64,000 nucleotides of DNA from NCBI GenBank assembly GCA_002392655.1, contig DGHK01000039.1, positions 29,987-93,986 on the forward strand, read 5' to 3'. Every line of letters starts with the position of its first letter. The first letter of the stretch is position 1. The DNA is from Lachnospiraceae bacterium UBA3850 (GTDB taxonomy: Bacteria > Bacillota > Clostridia > Lachnospirales > Lachnospiraceae). This document shows, one piece after another, positions 8,967 to 18,653 of the stretch. A program made the position numbers and the translations under genes. The notes beneath the pieces were generated by a model. That model was not told the origin of the DNA, did not search any database, and was given only the letters and a program-made list of their open reading frames with translations.

Positions 8967-10427
8967 ATGATAAAGAAAAATATTAGAAAAAAAATAATAA
9001 AGAAAATAGTCCTGACTCTGTCAGGACTTATTATTTCATTTTCATTTTCTCAGGGGATAGGTGTATCCAGAGTAGAAGCCGAAGAAAAGGGCGAAAGTGT
9101 TACGCTAGGTCATTATTGGCAAGAGGATACAAATGAAGATGGAGACGCTGACAAGAATGACGAAAAGCAACTCGTATCATGGAGGATTCTTGAAGAATAT
9201 TCTGATGGAACAGCGTTAGTTGTTTCAGATAAGATACTTGATTCCAGGATGTTTAATAAGGAGTGGGTTAATTATACCTGGGAGACATCTGATATTAGAA
9301 AATGGTTAAATACGGAGTTTTATGACGATGCATTCTCTGATGAGGAAAAAACTGCTATAATTCAATCAAAAGTAGTTAATCATAATAACCCCGAGTATGG
9401 GACTAAAGGCGGAAATGATACGTTAGATAACGTATTTCTGCTTTCTTATGAGGAGGCTACGAATCCAAAGTATGGATTTGATTCTGATTATGATTCAAAC
9501 GATAAAGCGAGAGTTGCTATAGGAACATCATTTGCTATAGCAGATCAGCTCAGTGTATACGATGACGGAGAGGGCAAATGGTGGCTTAGAACTCCCGCAA
9601 TTAATTCCAACAATTCCTGTATAGTTTACCAGGCTGGTTACATTTATATGGATATGGGAAGATATGTGGACTTTTATGATGTTGGGGTTCGTCCTGCTAT
9701 GGTAATAGATTTGTCTTCGCCCTACGTGAATCAGGCTGAAAAAGAAGCGGCAAAGAAAGAGGCAGATCAGAAAGCTGCTGAAGAAGTTATGGCGATTATC
9801 AATGCACTTCCGGCGACCATAAAGCTGTCCGATGAAAATGATATAAAGAAGGCAAGAGAAGCATATGATGCTTTATCAGAAGATCAGAAGAAACTTATAG
9901 ATGAAGCAGTGCTAAACAAGCTTATTAATGCCGAGAAAGCATTGGATGCTGCAAAAGCAGCCGATAAAAAAGATGATAAGAAAACTGACAAGAAATATTC
10001 AAATGAATGGATAGATGGAAAGTGGTACAATGCTACCGGAATCCAGGATTATAAAGGAATTCTTTCGTGGAAACAAAACTCAACTGGCTGGTGGGCTGAG
10101 GACACTTTGGGATGGTATCCGAAATCCCAGTGGCAGAAGATAGATGGTAAATGGTATTACTTTGATGAAATAGGTTATATGGATTCTAAAGGATATCGTG
10201 ATGGGTATTGGTTAGATGAAAGTGGAGCGTGGGTAGAGCAGTACTCAGGTGGTCACTGGATGAGTGATTCTACAGGCTGGTGGTATGAGGATAGTTCGGG
10301 ATGGTGGCCCGAGAGCAGATGGCTTAAGGTTGACGGTAAGTGGTATTATTTTGGTGATAAAGGGTACATGTTATCAAATCAGTATATAGACGGCTGGTGG
10401 GTTGATGAAAATGGAGTTTGTGAGTAG
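8967..10427 (+). CDS. Secreted DUF6273 protein with C-terminal W/Y-rich wall-binding repeats
   Basis: 486 residues if translation begins at ATG 8967; an ORF start 45 bases earlier lies inside the previous gene. A basic N-terminus plus hydrophobic core gives a signal peptide ending near VEAEEK. Residues ~35-245 match DUF6273 (WRILEEYSDGTALVVSD, SDIRKWLN, KWWLRTPA, GVRPAMVID). A charged helical segment follows (~250-340, 'INALPATIKLSDENDIKKAR' type), then ~145 residues rich in Trp and Tyr (GWWAEDTLGWYP, KIDGKWYYFD) like choline/glucan-binding repeats. It is five bases after the DUF4422 gene, so it is expressed with the glycan genes. Role probably wall or glycan binding; no enzyme motif seen. 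Confidence 0.8.
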   Translation: MIKKNIRKKIIKKIVLTLSGLIISFSFSQGIGVSRVEAEEKGESVTLGHYWQEDTNEDGDADKNDEKQLVSWRILEEYSDGTALVVSDKILDSRMFNKEWVNYTWETSDIRKWLNTEFYDDAFSDEEKTAIIQSKVVNHNNPEYGTKGGNDTLDNVFLLSYEEATNPKYGFDSDYDSNDKARVAIGTSFAIADQLSVYDDGEGKWWLRTPAINSNNSCIVYQAGYIYMDMGRYVDFYDVGVRPAMVIDLSSPYVNQAEKEAAKKEADQKAAEEVMAIINALPATIKLSDENDIKKAREAYDALSEDQKKLIDEAVLNKLINAEKALDAAKAADKKDDKKTDKKYSNEWIDGKWYNATGIQDYKGILSWKQNSTGWWAEDTLGWYPKSQWQKIDGKWYYFDEIGYMDSKGYRDGYWLDESGAWVEQYSGGHWMSDSTGWWYEDSSGWWPESRWLKVDGKWYYFGDKGYMLSNQYIDGWWVDENGVCE

Positions 10428-10444
10428 ACGATAAGAGATTTATC

Positions 10445-11935
10445 ATGAAAGAGAAATCAATCAAGAAAAACTTCATAATGAATGCAATCCTGACTATGTC
10501 AGGATTCATTTTTCCTATCATAACCTTTCCGTACATAGCGCATGTGCTTGGACCGGAGGGAACTGGACCGGTAAAGTTTGCTACTTCCGTAGTGGCATAC
10601 TTTGCTATGTTCGCTCAGCTGGGTATACCTACTTATGGTATCAGAGTCTGTGCTAAGGTAAGGGATGACAAAAAGGAACTGAGTAAAACGGTACATGAAC
10701 TTCTGCTCATTAATGTTGTGATGAGTGTGATTATTTATGTGCTGTTTTTTGCGAGCCTTTTTCTGATACCAAGATTCCAGAAGGATAAGCTTCTGATGAT
10801 CATCATAAGCTCAACAATTTTCTTCAATGCCATCGGAATTGAGTATCTGTATAAGGCTTTGGAACAGTATACTTATATAACCATAAGATCCATCATTTTC
10901 AAGTTTGTGGCTCTTATTTCCATGTTCCTGCTTGTGAAGTCTGTGGATGATTATGTGATTTATGGTGCCATTACTATATTTGCTGCATCGGCATCAAATG
11001 TGCTGAATTTCTTCCACTCGAAGAAACTTATAGAGTATAAGTGGTATGGAGGATATAACTTCAGGCGGCATTACAAGGCCATAATGATTTTCTTTGCTAT
11101 GTCCTGTGCTACAACGGTTTATCTGAATCTGGATGGAATCATGCTCGGCTTCATGCTGACAGATGCCGATGTAGGTTATTATGACGCAGCCGTTAAGATA
11201 AAAACTATTCTTGTAAGTATAGTTACATCCCTTGGAACGGTTCTCCTTCCAAGAGCATCCTACTATATAGAAAACAAGCAGATGGACGAGTTCAGAAGGA
11301 TTACTGAAAAAGCACTTAATTTTGTTGTGATCTTTGCAACTCCTCTCATGATGTACTTTATGTTGTTTGCAAAGGAGGGAATCCTTTTCCTTTCAGGTGT
11401 AAAGTTTATCCCTTCCATACTTGCCATGCAGATCATCATGCCGACTCTGCTTTTTATCGGACTGACAAATATCATGGGAATTCAGATACTGGTTCCACTT
11501 GGGAGGGAGAAGATAGTCCTTTACTCCGAGATAGCAGGGGCGATTGTGGATCTGATCCTGAATATTATTTTTATCCCGTCCATGAAGTCAGCGGGAGCGG
11601 CACTTGGTACTGTGGCTGCCGAGTTTGTCGTGTTTGTTGTGCAGTATCTGTTCCTCAGGAAGATGACAAAGGATGTGGATATAAAGAAGGCATTTTCACG
11701 GATAAGCTTCTGGAAGGTAGGCCTTGCAACACTGATTGCACTGGGAACATCCTTCTGGGTAAAGTTTCTAGACTTTTCCGGAATATTCGAAAAGATTGAA
11801 GTTCAGAACTTCATACTTATAGCCATTTCCGGAACTATTTTCTTTGTGGTATACCTAGGGGTTATGCTGGCCACAAAGGACAGGCTGACAACCGAGATAG
11901 TTGGTGGTATACTGAAGAAAGTGAAAAAACGATAA
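10445..11935 (+). CDS. Wzx-type oligosaccharide flippase (MOP superfamily)
   Basis: 496 residues with about 14 predicted membrane spans. The N-terminus carries the polysaccharide-transporter signature SGFIFPIITFPYIAHVLGPE followed by GTGPVKFATSVVAYF, as in RfbX/Wzx proteins that flip undecaprenyl-linked repeat units across the membrane. It lies between the DUF6273 gene and glf. No Wzy polymerase is obvious by name; the DUF6077-type protein further down is a multi-span candidate, but that is only inference. Confidence 0.9.
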   Translation: MKEKSIKKNFIMNAILTMSGFIFPIITFPYIAHVLGPEGTGPVKFATSVVAYFAMFAQLGIPTYGIRVCAKVRDDKKELSKTVHELLLINVVMSVIIYVLFFASLFLIPRFQKDKLLMIIISSTIFFNAIGIEYLYKALEQYTYITIRSIIFKFVALISMFLLVKSVDDYVIYGAITIFAASASNVLNFFHSKKLIEYKWYGGYNFRRHYKAIMIFFAMSCATTVYLNLDGIMLGFMLTDADVGYYDAAVKIKTILVSIVTSLGTVLLPRASYYIENKQMDEFRRITEKALNFVVIFATPLMMYFMLFAKEGILFLSGVKFIPSILAMQIIMPTLLFIGLTNIMGIQILVPLGREKIVLYSEIAGAIVDLILNIIFIPSMKSAGAALGTVAAEFVVFVVQYLFLRKMTKDVDIKKAFSRISFWKVGLATLIALGTSFWVKFLDFSGIFEKIEVQNFILIAISGTIFFVVYLGVMLATKDRLTTEIVGGILKKVKKR

Positions 11936-11956
11936 AAGCTTAAAGGAGGCAGGGGT

Positions 11957-13102
11957 ATGTCAAAGTATGATTATCTGGTAGTAGGAGCGGGACTTTTCGG
12001 TGCTGTTTTCACAGAGCAGGCACGTGCAAAAGGAAAAACTGTTCTTGTGATCGATAAGAGAGATACTATAGCAGGAAATGTATATACAGAAAATGTAGAA
12101 GGTATTAAGGTGCATAAGTATGGTGCGCATATATTCCACACTAACGATACTGAGGTATGGAACTACGTTACAAGGTTTGCAACCTTCAACCGCTTTACCA
12201 ATTCTCCTGTTGCCAATTATAAAGGAGAGCTTTACAGCCTTCCTTTTAACATGTATACATTCAATAAAATGTGGGGAGTCGTTACTCCGGAGGAAGCGGC
12301 TGCTAAAATAGAAGAGCAGAAGGCTGAGGCCGGAATCACTGAGCCGAAGAATCTTGAGGAACAGGCTATATCTCTTGTAGGAAGGGATATATATGAGAAG
12401 CTGATAAAGGGTTACACTGAGAAGCAGTGGGGAAGAAAGTGTACCGAGCTTCCGAGCTTTATCATAAAGAGACTTCCGGTCAGACTTACATTTGATAATA
12501 ATTATTTCAACGCGCTCTATCAGGGAATTCCGGTAGGTGGCTATACGAAGATGGTTGCCAATATGCTGGGTGACACTGAGGTGAGACTCGGTGTTGATTA
12601 TTTCGAGAATAAAGCAGAGTATGATGCACTGGCTGACAAGGTTGTTTACACAGGTGCTATAGATGCTTACTTTGATTATAAGCTTGGATGTCTGGAGTAT
12701 CGTTCGGTCAGATTTGAAAATGAACTTCTCGATAAGCCTAATTTCCAGGGAAATGCAGCTGTGAATTATACAGACAGCGAAACTCCATGGACTCGTATCA
12801 TCGAGCATAAGTGGTTTGAATTCGGCAAGGATGAAGAGGGAAATGATCTTCCGAAGACAGTTATATCAAGGGAGTACAGCTCTGAGTGGAAGCTTGGAGA
12901 TGAGCCTTATTATCCGGTAAATGATGAGAAGAACGGTAATCTCTACCAGGAGTACAGAAAGCTGGCAGAGGAAGAGAACACAAGGCTTGAGACTGAGGGT
13001 AAGGGAATTATCTTCGGCGGAAGACTTGGTGAATATAAGTATTATGATATGGATCAGGTTATAGCAAGAGCACTTGAGATAAGCAGAGCAGAACTTGGAT
13101 AA
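11957..13102 (+). CDS. glf: UDP-galactopyranose mutase
   Basis: 381 residues, the usual length. FAD-binding YLVVGAGLFGAVFTEQA is at ~5-21, and downstream are KYGAHIFHTND, RFTNSPVANYKGELYSLPFN, GYTEKQWGRK, RLPVRLTFDNNYFN and RLGEYKYYDMD, all conserved in Glf. It converts UDP-galactopyranose to UDP-galactofuranose, so the product glycan should contain Galf. A strong ribosome site (AAAGGAGGC) precedes ATG 11957. The Gtf3-like transferase at 20531 is a plausible user of its product. Confidence 0.97.
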   Translation: MSKYDYLVVGAGLFGAVFTEQARAKGKTVLVIDKRDTIAGNVYTENVEGIKVHKYGAHIFHTNDTEVWNYVTRFATFNRFTNSPVANYKGELYSLPFNMYTFNKMWGVVTPEEAAAKIEEQKAEAGITEPKNLEEQAISLVGRDIYEKLIKGYTEKQWGRKCTELPSFIIKRLPVRLTFDNNYFNALYQGIPVGGYTKMVANMLGDTEVRLGVDYFENKAEYDALADKVVYTGAIDAYFDYKLGCLEYRSVRFENELLDKPNFQGNAAVNYTDSETPWTRIIEHKWFEFGKDEEGNDLPKTVISREYSSEWKLGDEPYYPVNDEKNGNLYQEYRKLAEEENTRLETEGKGIIFGGRLGEYKYYDMDQVIARALEISRAELG

Positions 13103-13146
13103 ATCTGAGTGCTTTAGTATCAGAATCCGTATATAACAGGAGCGTT

Positions 13147-14220
13147 GTGATGTCACAGCTTAGCTTAGCAATTCTATTCTTTTTCATATATTTAATTGTA
13201 TATTATGTTTTTGGCGTGCTTATATCACATCTTCTGAAACTCGGTAACAAACCGGTGCATCAGTTGATATATGGTATGTTCTTTTATCAACTTGTGTTTT
13301 TTATATTTGTTATGCCTCTTAAGTTTCATATCGTTCCAGTTGATACTATCGGACGTATATGGACAGGGGTAGTTCTTGTGGTATGTATAGCAGTAGCTAT
13401 CTGGTTGCACAGGGACATATATGAGGGCTTTTCCAATTGGGTCAAGGATATAAGGGAGCACTGGGTCAGCTCCCTTGTTATCTTTATCCTTATAGTGGGA
13501 GAGCTTCTTTTTGTTGAGTATTATGGCCGCCTTCTTGGTGGAAACAATCAGGTATGGTTTGTCGGATGGGTAAGTAATGCAGTAGCACATAACGAGCTGA
13601 TGACATATGTTCCTGAGACGGGACTGGCTGCAACCTCCTTCAATAACGATAGATACCTATGCACCTTCCTCGATCATAGTGGAGTGATAAGCAAGACATT
13701 TGGCATACATCCTATGGTTGAAGTCAGGACTATTCTTACGGGGGTGTTCATCCTGATTCAATGTCTGGTCATCTGGGAGCTTGCAAAGTATCTCGGTAAG
13801 GAGAAAAGAGATGCAAGTGTTGCGGGATACATCATGTACTGGTCGATTACAAATATTATGGCCGGTTCACAGCTACTTCCCGGTTTCTATGATATATTCA
13901 GAACCTATGAGGGTAAAGCCTTTGTAATGGATGTTTCAGTTCCGCTTCTTTTGCTTCTCCTATGGAAGCTATATGATGAACCTGACAAGTGGAAGAATGT
14001 CTGGAAATCAATCATAGTTATGTGCGGAAGTATGACGTATTCACTGTCGATGATGTTTACTTATCCTTTTGTGCTTGCGGCATTTACTCCGTTTTTGATA
14101 GTGAAGAAGGAAAAGAGAATTCTCAGATATATACTTCTGATGGGAGCAGTAAGTGCTGTATATTTTGTGGTTTATTATCTGGGAAGATTAGGCAAGATAG
14201 ATCTTACGATAAACAGGTGA
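13147..14220 (+). CDS. DUF6077-like membrane protein, N-terminal part (split gene)
   Basis: 357 residues, nearly all hydrophobic, with about ten spans, ending abruptly after GRLGKIDLTINR. The next ORF, five bases on and in another frame, continues with more spans and an extracellular C-terminal domain. Together they would be about 650 residues, the size I expect for the DUF6077 family in Lachnospiraceae polysaccharide loci. I read the pair as one gene broken by a frame change (or a sequence error). It might act as polymerase-like or glycosyltransferase membrane protein, but this is not shown. Confidence 0.65.
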   Translation: MMSQLSLAILFFFIYLIVYYVFGVLISHLLKLGNKPVHQLIYGMFFYQLVFFIFVMPLKFHIVPVDTIGRIWTGVVLVVCIAVAIWLHRDIYEGFSNWVKDIREHWVSSLVIFILIVGELLFVEYYGRLLGGNNQVWFVGWVSNAVAHNELMTYVPETGLAATSFNNDRYLCTFLDHSGVISKTFGIHPMVEVRTILTGVFILIQCLVIWELAKYLGKEKRDASVAGYIMYWSITNIMAGSQLLPGFYDIFRTYEGKAFVMDVSVPLLLLLLWKLYDEPDKWKNVWKSIIVMCGSMTYSLSMMFTYPFVLAAFTPFLIVKKEKRILRYILLMGAVSAVYFVVYYLGRLGKIDLTINR

Positions 14221-14224
14221 CGCG

Positions 14225-15100
14225 ATGCATTTTGGTAAGGACAATTATCCGGGAAATGAATATTTCTGGCAGACACTTAGTTTGTACTGGTGGACATTTT
14301 CGTTGGCTATTAAGGTGATGCTTATAGGCTACGTTGTTCTTCTTGTATTTTTTCTGATATTCGGTAACAAGAAGGAACGTATGTTTTTCCTGGTAAGCCT
14401 TGTGGTCCTTGTCTTAGTGTGCCTGAATCCTTGGATGGCGTGGTATCTGGTTGAAAACTGGGGATTTGAACTCAGGTATTTCCGATTATTCTGGATCATT
14501 CCGGTTGCTATGGGTTATACCGTGTTCGTGATGAAGATATATGAGAAGTTCAGGAAATTACCGGTTAAAATTATTATATATATTTTTGTGATAGCGCTTT
14601 ATGTATTCTCTTTTGAACAGGTGTGGGAGAAATCCTTTGAGGTATACACCGGATGTAATGAGAATACAGGACTCGTACCTGTGTCAAATATATACAAGGT
14701 TGAGGATGATGTTGTAATAGCCTGTGATCTGATAGAAGAAGATTCGGGTTATTCAGAGGATACAAAGGTTACCTTGTATGACAGCTATTTCTATATTGAA
14801 GCAAGAACCTATGATGCACTTTTAGTGCCTATTTATCCATATGCTAATTATCAGACCATGCCCCTTGATGAGGCCATTGAATCGGGCAGCTGGAGCGGTG
14901 TGCTGAGTGATGCTTTTACCGGAACTATGTGTGAAGGTCAGGTGCATGAAATGACACCTGAGCTTATGGCGGAAGCGGTAAAACATATGGGCGTGCAATA
15001 TGTGATACTCTATAAAGATAACAGCTTTGCAGATATGTGGCTGCAGGGGCTGGAGCTTCTGGGTGAATCAGATTATTACTATGTACTGAAGTCGAAGTAG
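14225..15100 (+). CDS. DUF6077-like membrane protein, C-terminal part (split gene)
   Basis: 291 residues: hydrophilic start (HFGKDNYPGNEYFWQ), about four spans including LFWIIPVAMGYTVFVMKIYE, then an extracytoplasmic domain of ~150 residues with DSYFYIEARTYDALLVPIYP and GVQYVILYKDNSFADMWL. It begins four bases after the stop of the preceding ORF in the +2 frame. AGGTGA at 14215-14220 overlaps that stop and could serve as a ribosome site, so independent coupled translation is possible. The C-terminal domain is typical of membrane-bound sugar-handling proteins, whose N-terminal spans would be supplied by the upstream half. Confidence 0.65.
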   Translation: MHFGKDNYPGNEYFWQTLSLYWWTFSLAIKVMLIGYVVLLVFFLIFGNKKERMFFLVSLVVLVLVCLNPWMAWYLVENWGFELRYFRLFWIIPVAMGYTVFVMKIYEKFRKLPVKIIIYIFVIALYVFSFEQVWEKSFEVYTGCNENTGLVPVSNIYKVEDDVVIACDLIEEDSGYSEDTKVTLYDSYFYIEARTYDALLVPIYPYANYQTMPLDEAIESGSWSGVLSDAFTGTMCEGQVHEMTPELMAEAVKHMGVQYVILYKDNSFADMWLQGLELLGESDYYYVLKSK

Positions 15101-15141
15101 GCTTCAGTGTAGTAGAGGAATAATTAGAGGTTAAGTATATA

Positions 15142-16167
15142 GTGAACAGCAAAGAAAAAAAGAGCGAAATGCAAAGTTCAAACAGAATATTGTGGCTTGA
15201 TACTCTGAGAGGACTCGCCTGCCTCATAGTTTTCTTTGCACATGTCATAGCCAGATTTCCTGAAACGGTCGACTATTCTTACGGTGTCGGCAAGATAGGT
15301 GTCTGGTTTTTTATGGTATCCGGTGGTTATCTTCTTCTGATGTCTGGAAAGACTGAGAAGATAGGGATAAAGTGGATACTCAGATTCTATGTTAAGAAGA
15401 TAGTCAAGATATATCCATGTCTGATCATAGGTGTACTGCTTACATGGTATGCCGGACTGATGGAGAAGTGTGATATAATAAAGAACCTGCTTCTCATTAA
15501 GGGTTCAGCACATTTGTGGTTTATTCCGGTCATCATAAAGTTCTATCTGATAGCACCGCTTTTTATAGTATTTGACCGAATAGTTAAAAATGATCTGGTG
15601 AAGGCCGTTTCATTTCTGGGGATTGGAACTGTCGCAGCGATAGTATGGCCATTTACAAAATATCCGGAAAACAGTATAGAGCTCAGATGGTATGTTCCTG
15701 TATTCATGATGGGAATAATCATCTACTATATCTCAAAACATATAAAGAATGAGGACGGCAAGCTGAGAATATTAGGTGATATGCTTGCTGTCGGAGCGGC
15801 AATTGGGATCATAATGCTGACACCGCTTGTCAGGCTGAAGCTTCTGGGACTGGATAATCCGTGGTTCCTTCAGAATAAGTATATATTCTTGGGACTACTC
15901 TGGTCTGTAATGATAATAGGAATTCTGATGGGAAGAGTGGTGAAGAAGCTTCTTGAAATGATAAAACCACTGCAGATGCTTTCGGTGATAAGCTATCCGG
16001 TTTATATATTCCATTACCCGGTGATCTTCCTGCTCATATGGTTGTTTGAACCATCAGTCGTACTTTTATTCATCGAGGCGTTTGTTGCTACACTTATAAT
16101 ATCGGTTATATATAATTTTATATTTGGACTGGTTGTCAGGTTAGTAAAAAAAGATGGAGATCGTTAA
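15142..16167 (+). CDS. Acyltransferase-3 family membrane protein
   Basis: 341 residues beginning at GTG 15142. LWLDTLRGLACLIVFFAHVI near residues 14-33 is the family signature with conserved Arg and His, and ~10 spans follow, ending with a basic tail. It presumably acetylates or otherwise acylates a sugar of the glycan. It ends in TAATG shared with the next gene, so the two are translationally coupled. It is one of three members of this family in the locus, suggesting several acyl substituents. Acceptor unknown. Confidence 0.85.
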   Translation: MNSKEKKSEMQSSNRILWLDTLRGLACLIVFFAHVIARFPETVDYSYGVGKIGVWFFMVSGGYLLLMSGKTEKIGIKWILRFYVKKIVKIYPCLIIGVLLTWYAGLMEKCDIIKNLLLIKGSAHLWFIPVIIKFYLIAPLFIVFDRIVKNDLVKAVSFLGIGTVAAIVWPFTKYPENSIELRWYVPVFMMGIIIYYISKHIKNEDGKLRILGDMLAVGAAIGIIMLTPLVRLKLLGLDNPWFLQNKYIFLGLLWSVMIIGILMGRVVKKLLEMIKPLQMLSVISYPVYIFHYPVIFLLIWLFEPSVVLLFIEAFVATLIISVIYNFIFGLVVRLVKKDGDR

Positions 16168-17609
16168 TGAAAATCCTTTACTATAACTGGATACAATTTG
16201 ATAAAAAAAATAATAGTGGCGGTGGAGTAAATGTTTATCAGAAAAATGTTATTGAATATCTGATAAATAATACGGAGCATGAAGTATACTTCCTGAGCTC
16301 CGGTATATACTATGATCTGATATCTAAAAGGATACGTATAGTAGAGTCTACAAATGAATTCGGGAAAAGATGCCATACCTTTAAACTGATAAATTCAACC
16401 TGTATGGCTCCCGTAAAAGCTATATATGAGGATATAGATACATATCTGAGCGATATGAAGGTATATCAGGTATTTGCAAGCTTTGTTAAAAAATACGGAT
16501 TCGATGTTATACATTTCAACAATATAGAAGGCCTGCCGCTTAACTGTTTAAAGATCAAGAGAGATTTTCCTGACATTAAGGTTTTGTATTCGCAACATAA
16601 TTATTATATGTTCTGTCCGCAGGTCAATCTGTTTTATAATAACAGTCATACATGTGAAGGCTGTAAAAATGGAATTAACTGCAGAGAGTGTCTGGCAGGA
16701 AGTGTAAGTAAATCACAGTTTAAGAATTATTATAAGCTGGATACTTTTCTTGAGAGAGTGCATCTTGAGACAGTCAGCCAAAAAGCAAAGCTTTTTTTCA
16801 AGCATCTCTATCTGAAGAAGAGAGGAAGTAGTGTTCAGGAGGTGGCTTCGGAAAGTAAAGCCTCAGCGAGTATAGCTTCAGCAGAGGATTTTAAGAGATA
16901 CCTGAAGCATAATGTCGGTGTGCTGAATAAATATGTAGACAGTGTACTGGCAGTATCTGACAGAGCAAGGGAGATTGCCCTTAAAAACGGAGTAGATAAA
17001 GATAAGGTTCATACAGTTTATGTCGGAACCAAAGTGGCTGAGCAGGCTGTAAAAAAGTACCATGGAAGAACAAATGATGATTATATAGTTCTTGGGTTTA
17101 TGGGCTATTTTGAAAAACTAAAAGGACTTGAATTTCTTTTAAATGCACTGGAGAGGCTTCCTGAAGAACTACAAAATAAGGTGGCTTTTAAGTGCTATGC
17201 CGGACGAAAAACAAAAGAGGATGACCTGCTGATATCACGCATCAAAAAACTTGATGAATCACTTGTATTTTCTGAGTATCACGATGGTTATAATCATTCA
17301 GAGCTGCCGGATATAATGAAACAGATTGACCTCGGAGTTATACCTGTTCTTTGGGAGGATAATCTCCCTCAGGTGGCAATTGAATTTACGGCTTATGGGG
17401 TGCCGGTTCTTTCAAGTGATCTGGGTGGAGCAAGAGAGCTTTCAAAATGCGATGGGTTTGTATTTGAAGCAGGAAATGAAGAGGATTTTATAGATAAGCT
17501 TAAGAATATAGTGACTCACAGTGAGATGGCAGATGAATATTTTGAAGGTCTTATGAAGCCGGTTACTGTTGAGGAACATATAAACAATATGTTTAAGTAT
17601 TATGTTTAG
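16167..17609 (+). CDS. GT4 family glycosyltransferase with cysteine-cluster insertion
   Basis: 480 residues, longer than the ~380 typical of the family. The N-terminal half has VLYSQHNYYMFCPQVN and an insertion with four clustered cysteines (CEGCKNGINCREC, ~169-181), a likely metal-binding knuckle seen in a subset of GT4 enzymes. The C-terminal donor domain has GFMGYFEKLKGLEFLLNAL and EDNLPQVAIEFTAYGVPVLSSD with the E-x7-E type motif. It would be a retaining, nucleotide-sugar-dependent cytoplasmic enzyme. Its ATG overlaps the stop of the acyltransferase gene. A serine-rich stretch (~235-255) is unusual. Confidence 0.88.
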   Translation: MKILYYNWIQFDKKNNSGGGVNVYQKNVIEYLINNTEHEVYFLSSGIYYDLISKRIRIVESTNEFGKRCHTFKLINSTCMAPVKAIYEDIDTYLSDMKVYQVFASFVKKYGFDVIHFNNIEGLPLNCLKIKRDFPDIKVLYSQHNYYMFCPQVNLFYNNSHTCEGCKNGINCRECLAGSVSKSQFKNYYKLDTFLERVHLETVSQKAKLFFKHLYLKKRGSSVQEVASESKASASIASAEDFKRYLKHNVGVLNKYVDSVLAVSDRAREIALKNGVDKDKVHTVYVGTKVAEQAVKKYHGRTNDDYIVLGFMGYFEKLKGLEFLLNALERLPEELQNKVAFKCYAGRKTKEDDLLISRIKKLDESLVFSEYHDGYNHSELPDIMKQIDLGVIPVLWEDNLPQVAIEFTAYGVPVLSSDLGGARELSKCDGFVFEAGNEEDFIDKLKNIVTHSEMADEYFEGLMKPVTVEEHINNMFKYYV

Positions 17610-17630
17610 ATGTTATTAGGGGGATATGTT

Positions 17631-18635
17631 TTGAAACATGGAATAGATTTTATCATAACATGGGTCGATGACAGTGATCCTGCATGGCAGAAGGAAAGAA
17701 ATAAGTATATGGCAGAGAGTGCTCAGGAGGATTCGAGATCTGTCAGATTCAGGGATACGGACACTCTTAGATACTGGTTCAGAGCAGTTGAAAAAAATGC
17801 ACCATGGGTAAGAAGAATCTTCTTTGTTACCTGGGGACATCTGCCTGAGTGGCTGGACACATCAAATCGTAAGCTTAAAATAGTAAATCATAAGGACTTT
17901 ATTCCGAAGGAATATCTGCCGACCTTCAGCTCGCACGTTATTGAGTTGAATCTTCACAGGATAAAGGGACTTTCGGAAAGATTTGTTTATTTCAATGATG
18001 ATACATTTATTATAAATCCGGTCAGGAAGAAGGATTTTTTCCGTAAAGGACTTCCGTGTGATAGTGCCATACTGTCACCTGCTATCATGGAAGACAGATA
18101 TGGTATAGGAAATGTAGAGCTGAACAACATGGGTATCATCAATACCTATTTCGATAAAAAAAGTGTGATCTCATCAAATAAAATGAAGTGGTATAACCCT
18201 AGATATGAGATGAAGCATTTGGTGAAAAATCTGCTTCTTAAACCATGGAACAGCTTTACTTCGTTTTATGAGTTTCATGTATGTACTAAATTTCTGAAAA
18301 AGACCTATGAAGAGCTATGGGAAAAAGAGTATGATTCTTTGAACAGGACATGTCTTAATCGTTTCAGGAATCTGAAGGAAGATAATAACCAGTGGCTTAT
18401 GAGAGACTGGCAGCTTGTCAGCGGAAGCTTTGTTCCTTCAAGCACCGGATTTGGAAAGCTGCACACACTAAGTAACAGCTCTGTGATATCCAAGATAATA
18501 AATGACAAGAAAACCAAAGTAGTATGTCTGAACGATTCAGATGAACTCACTGACAGAGAGTTTGCTGCATTGAAAAGCAGAATGAATAAAGCTTTCAGAA
18601 GAAAACTTCCTGATAAGTCGTCTTTTGAGATATAA
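17631..18635 (+). CDS. Stealth family sugar-phosphate transferase
   Basis: 334 residues from TTG 17631, six bases after AGGGGGA; an ATG at 17610 abutting the upstream stop is a possible but less well placed start. The conserved regions are clear: CR1 IDFIITWVDDSDPAW, CR2 from DTLRYWFRAVEKNAPWVRRI through RFVYFNDDTFIINP. Stealth proteins transfer hexose-1-phosphate from nucleotide sugars to build phosphodiester-linked glycans such as capsules. This predicts phosphodiester links in the product. No membrane span is seen, so it acts in the cytoplasm. Confidence 0.9.
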   Translation: MKHGIDFIITWVDDSDPAWQKERNKYMAESAQEDSRSVRFRDTDTLRYWFRAVEKNAPWVRRIFFVTWGHLPEWLDTSNRKLKIVNHKDFIPKEYLPTFSSHVIELNLHRIKGLSERFVYFNDDTFIINPVRKKDFFRKGLPCDSAILSPAIMEDRYGIGNVELNNMGIINTYFDKKSVISSNKMKWYNPRYEMKHLVKNLLLKPWNSFTSFYEFHVCTKFLKKTYEELWEKEYDSLNRTCLNRFRNLKEDNNQWLMRDWQLVSGSFVPSSTGFGKLHTLSNSSVISKIINDKKTKVVCLNDSDELTDREFAALKSRMNKAFRRKLPDKSSFEI

Positions 18636-18653
18636 ATTGCCGGAGAATGAATC

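Noticed and set aside
11960-12808. A 282-codon minus-strand ORF opposite glf
   Set aside because: Shadow of the highly conserved glf frame; composition is Ser/Ile/Leu-rich without recognisable motifs.
13989-14318. An ORF of 109 codons bridging the split DUF6077-like gene
   Set aside because: It is in the third frame, hydrophilic and Cys/Arg-rich, unlike the membrane protein on either side, with no ribosome site.
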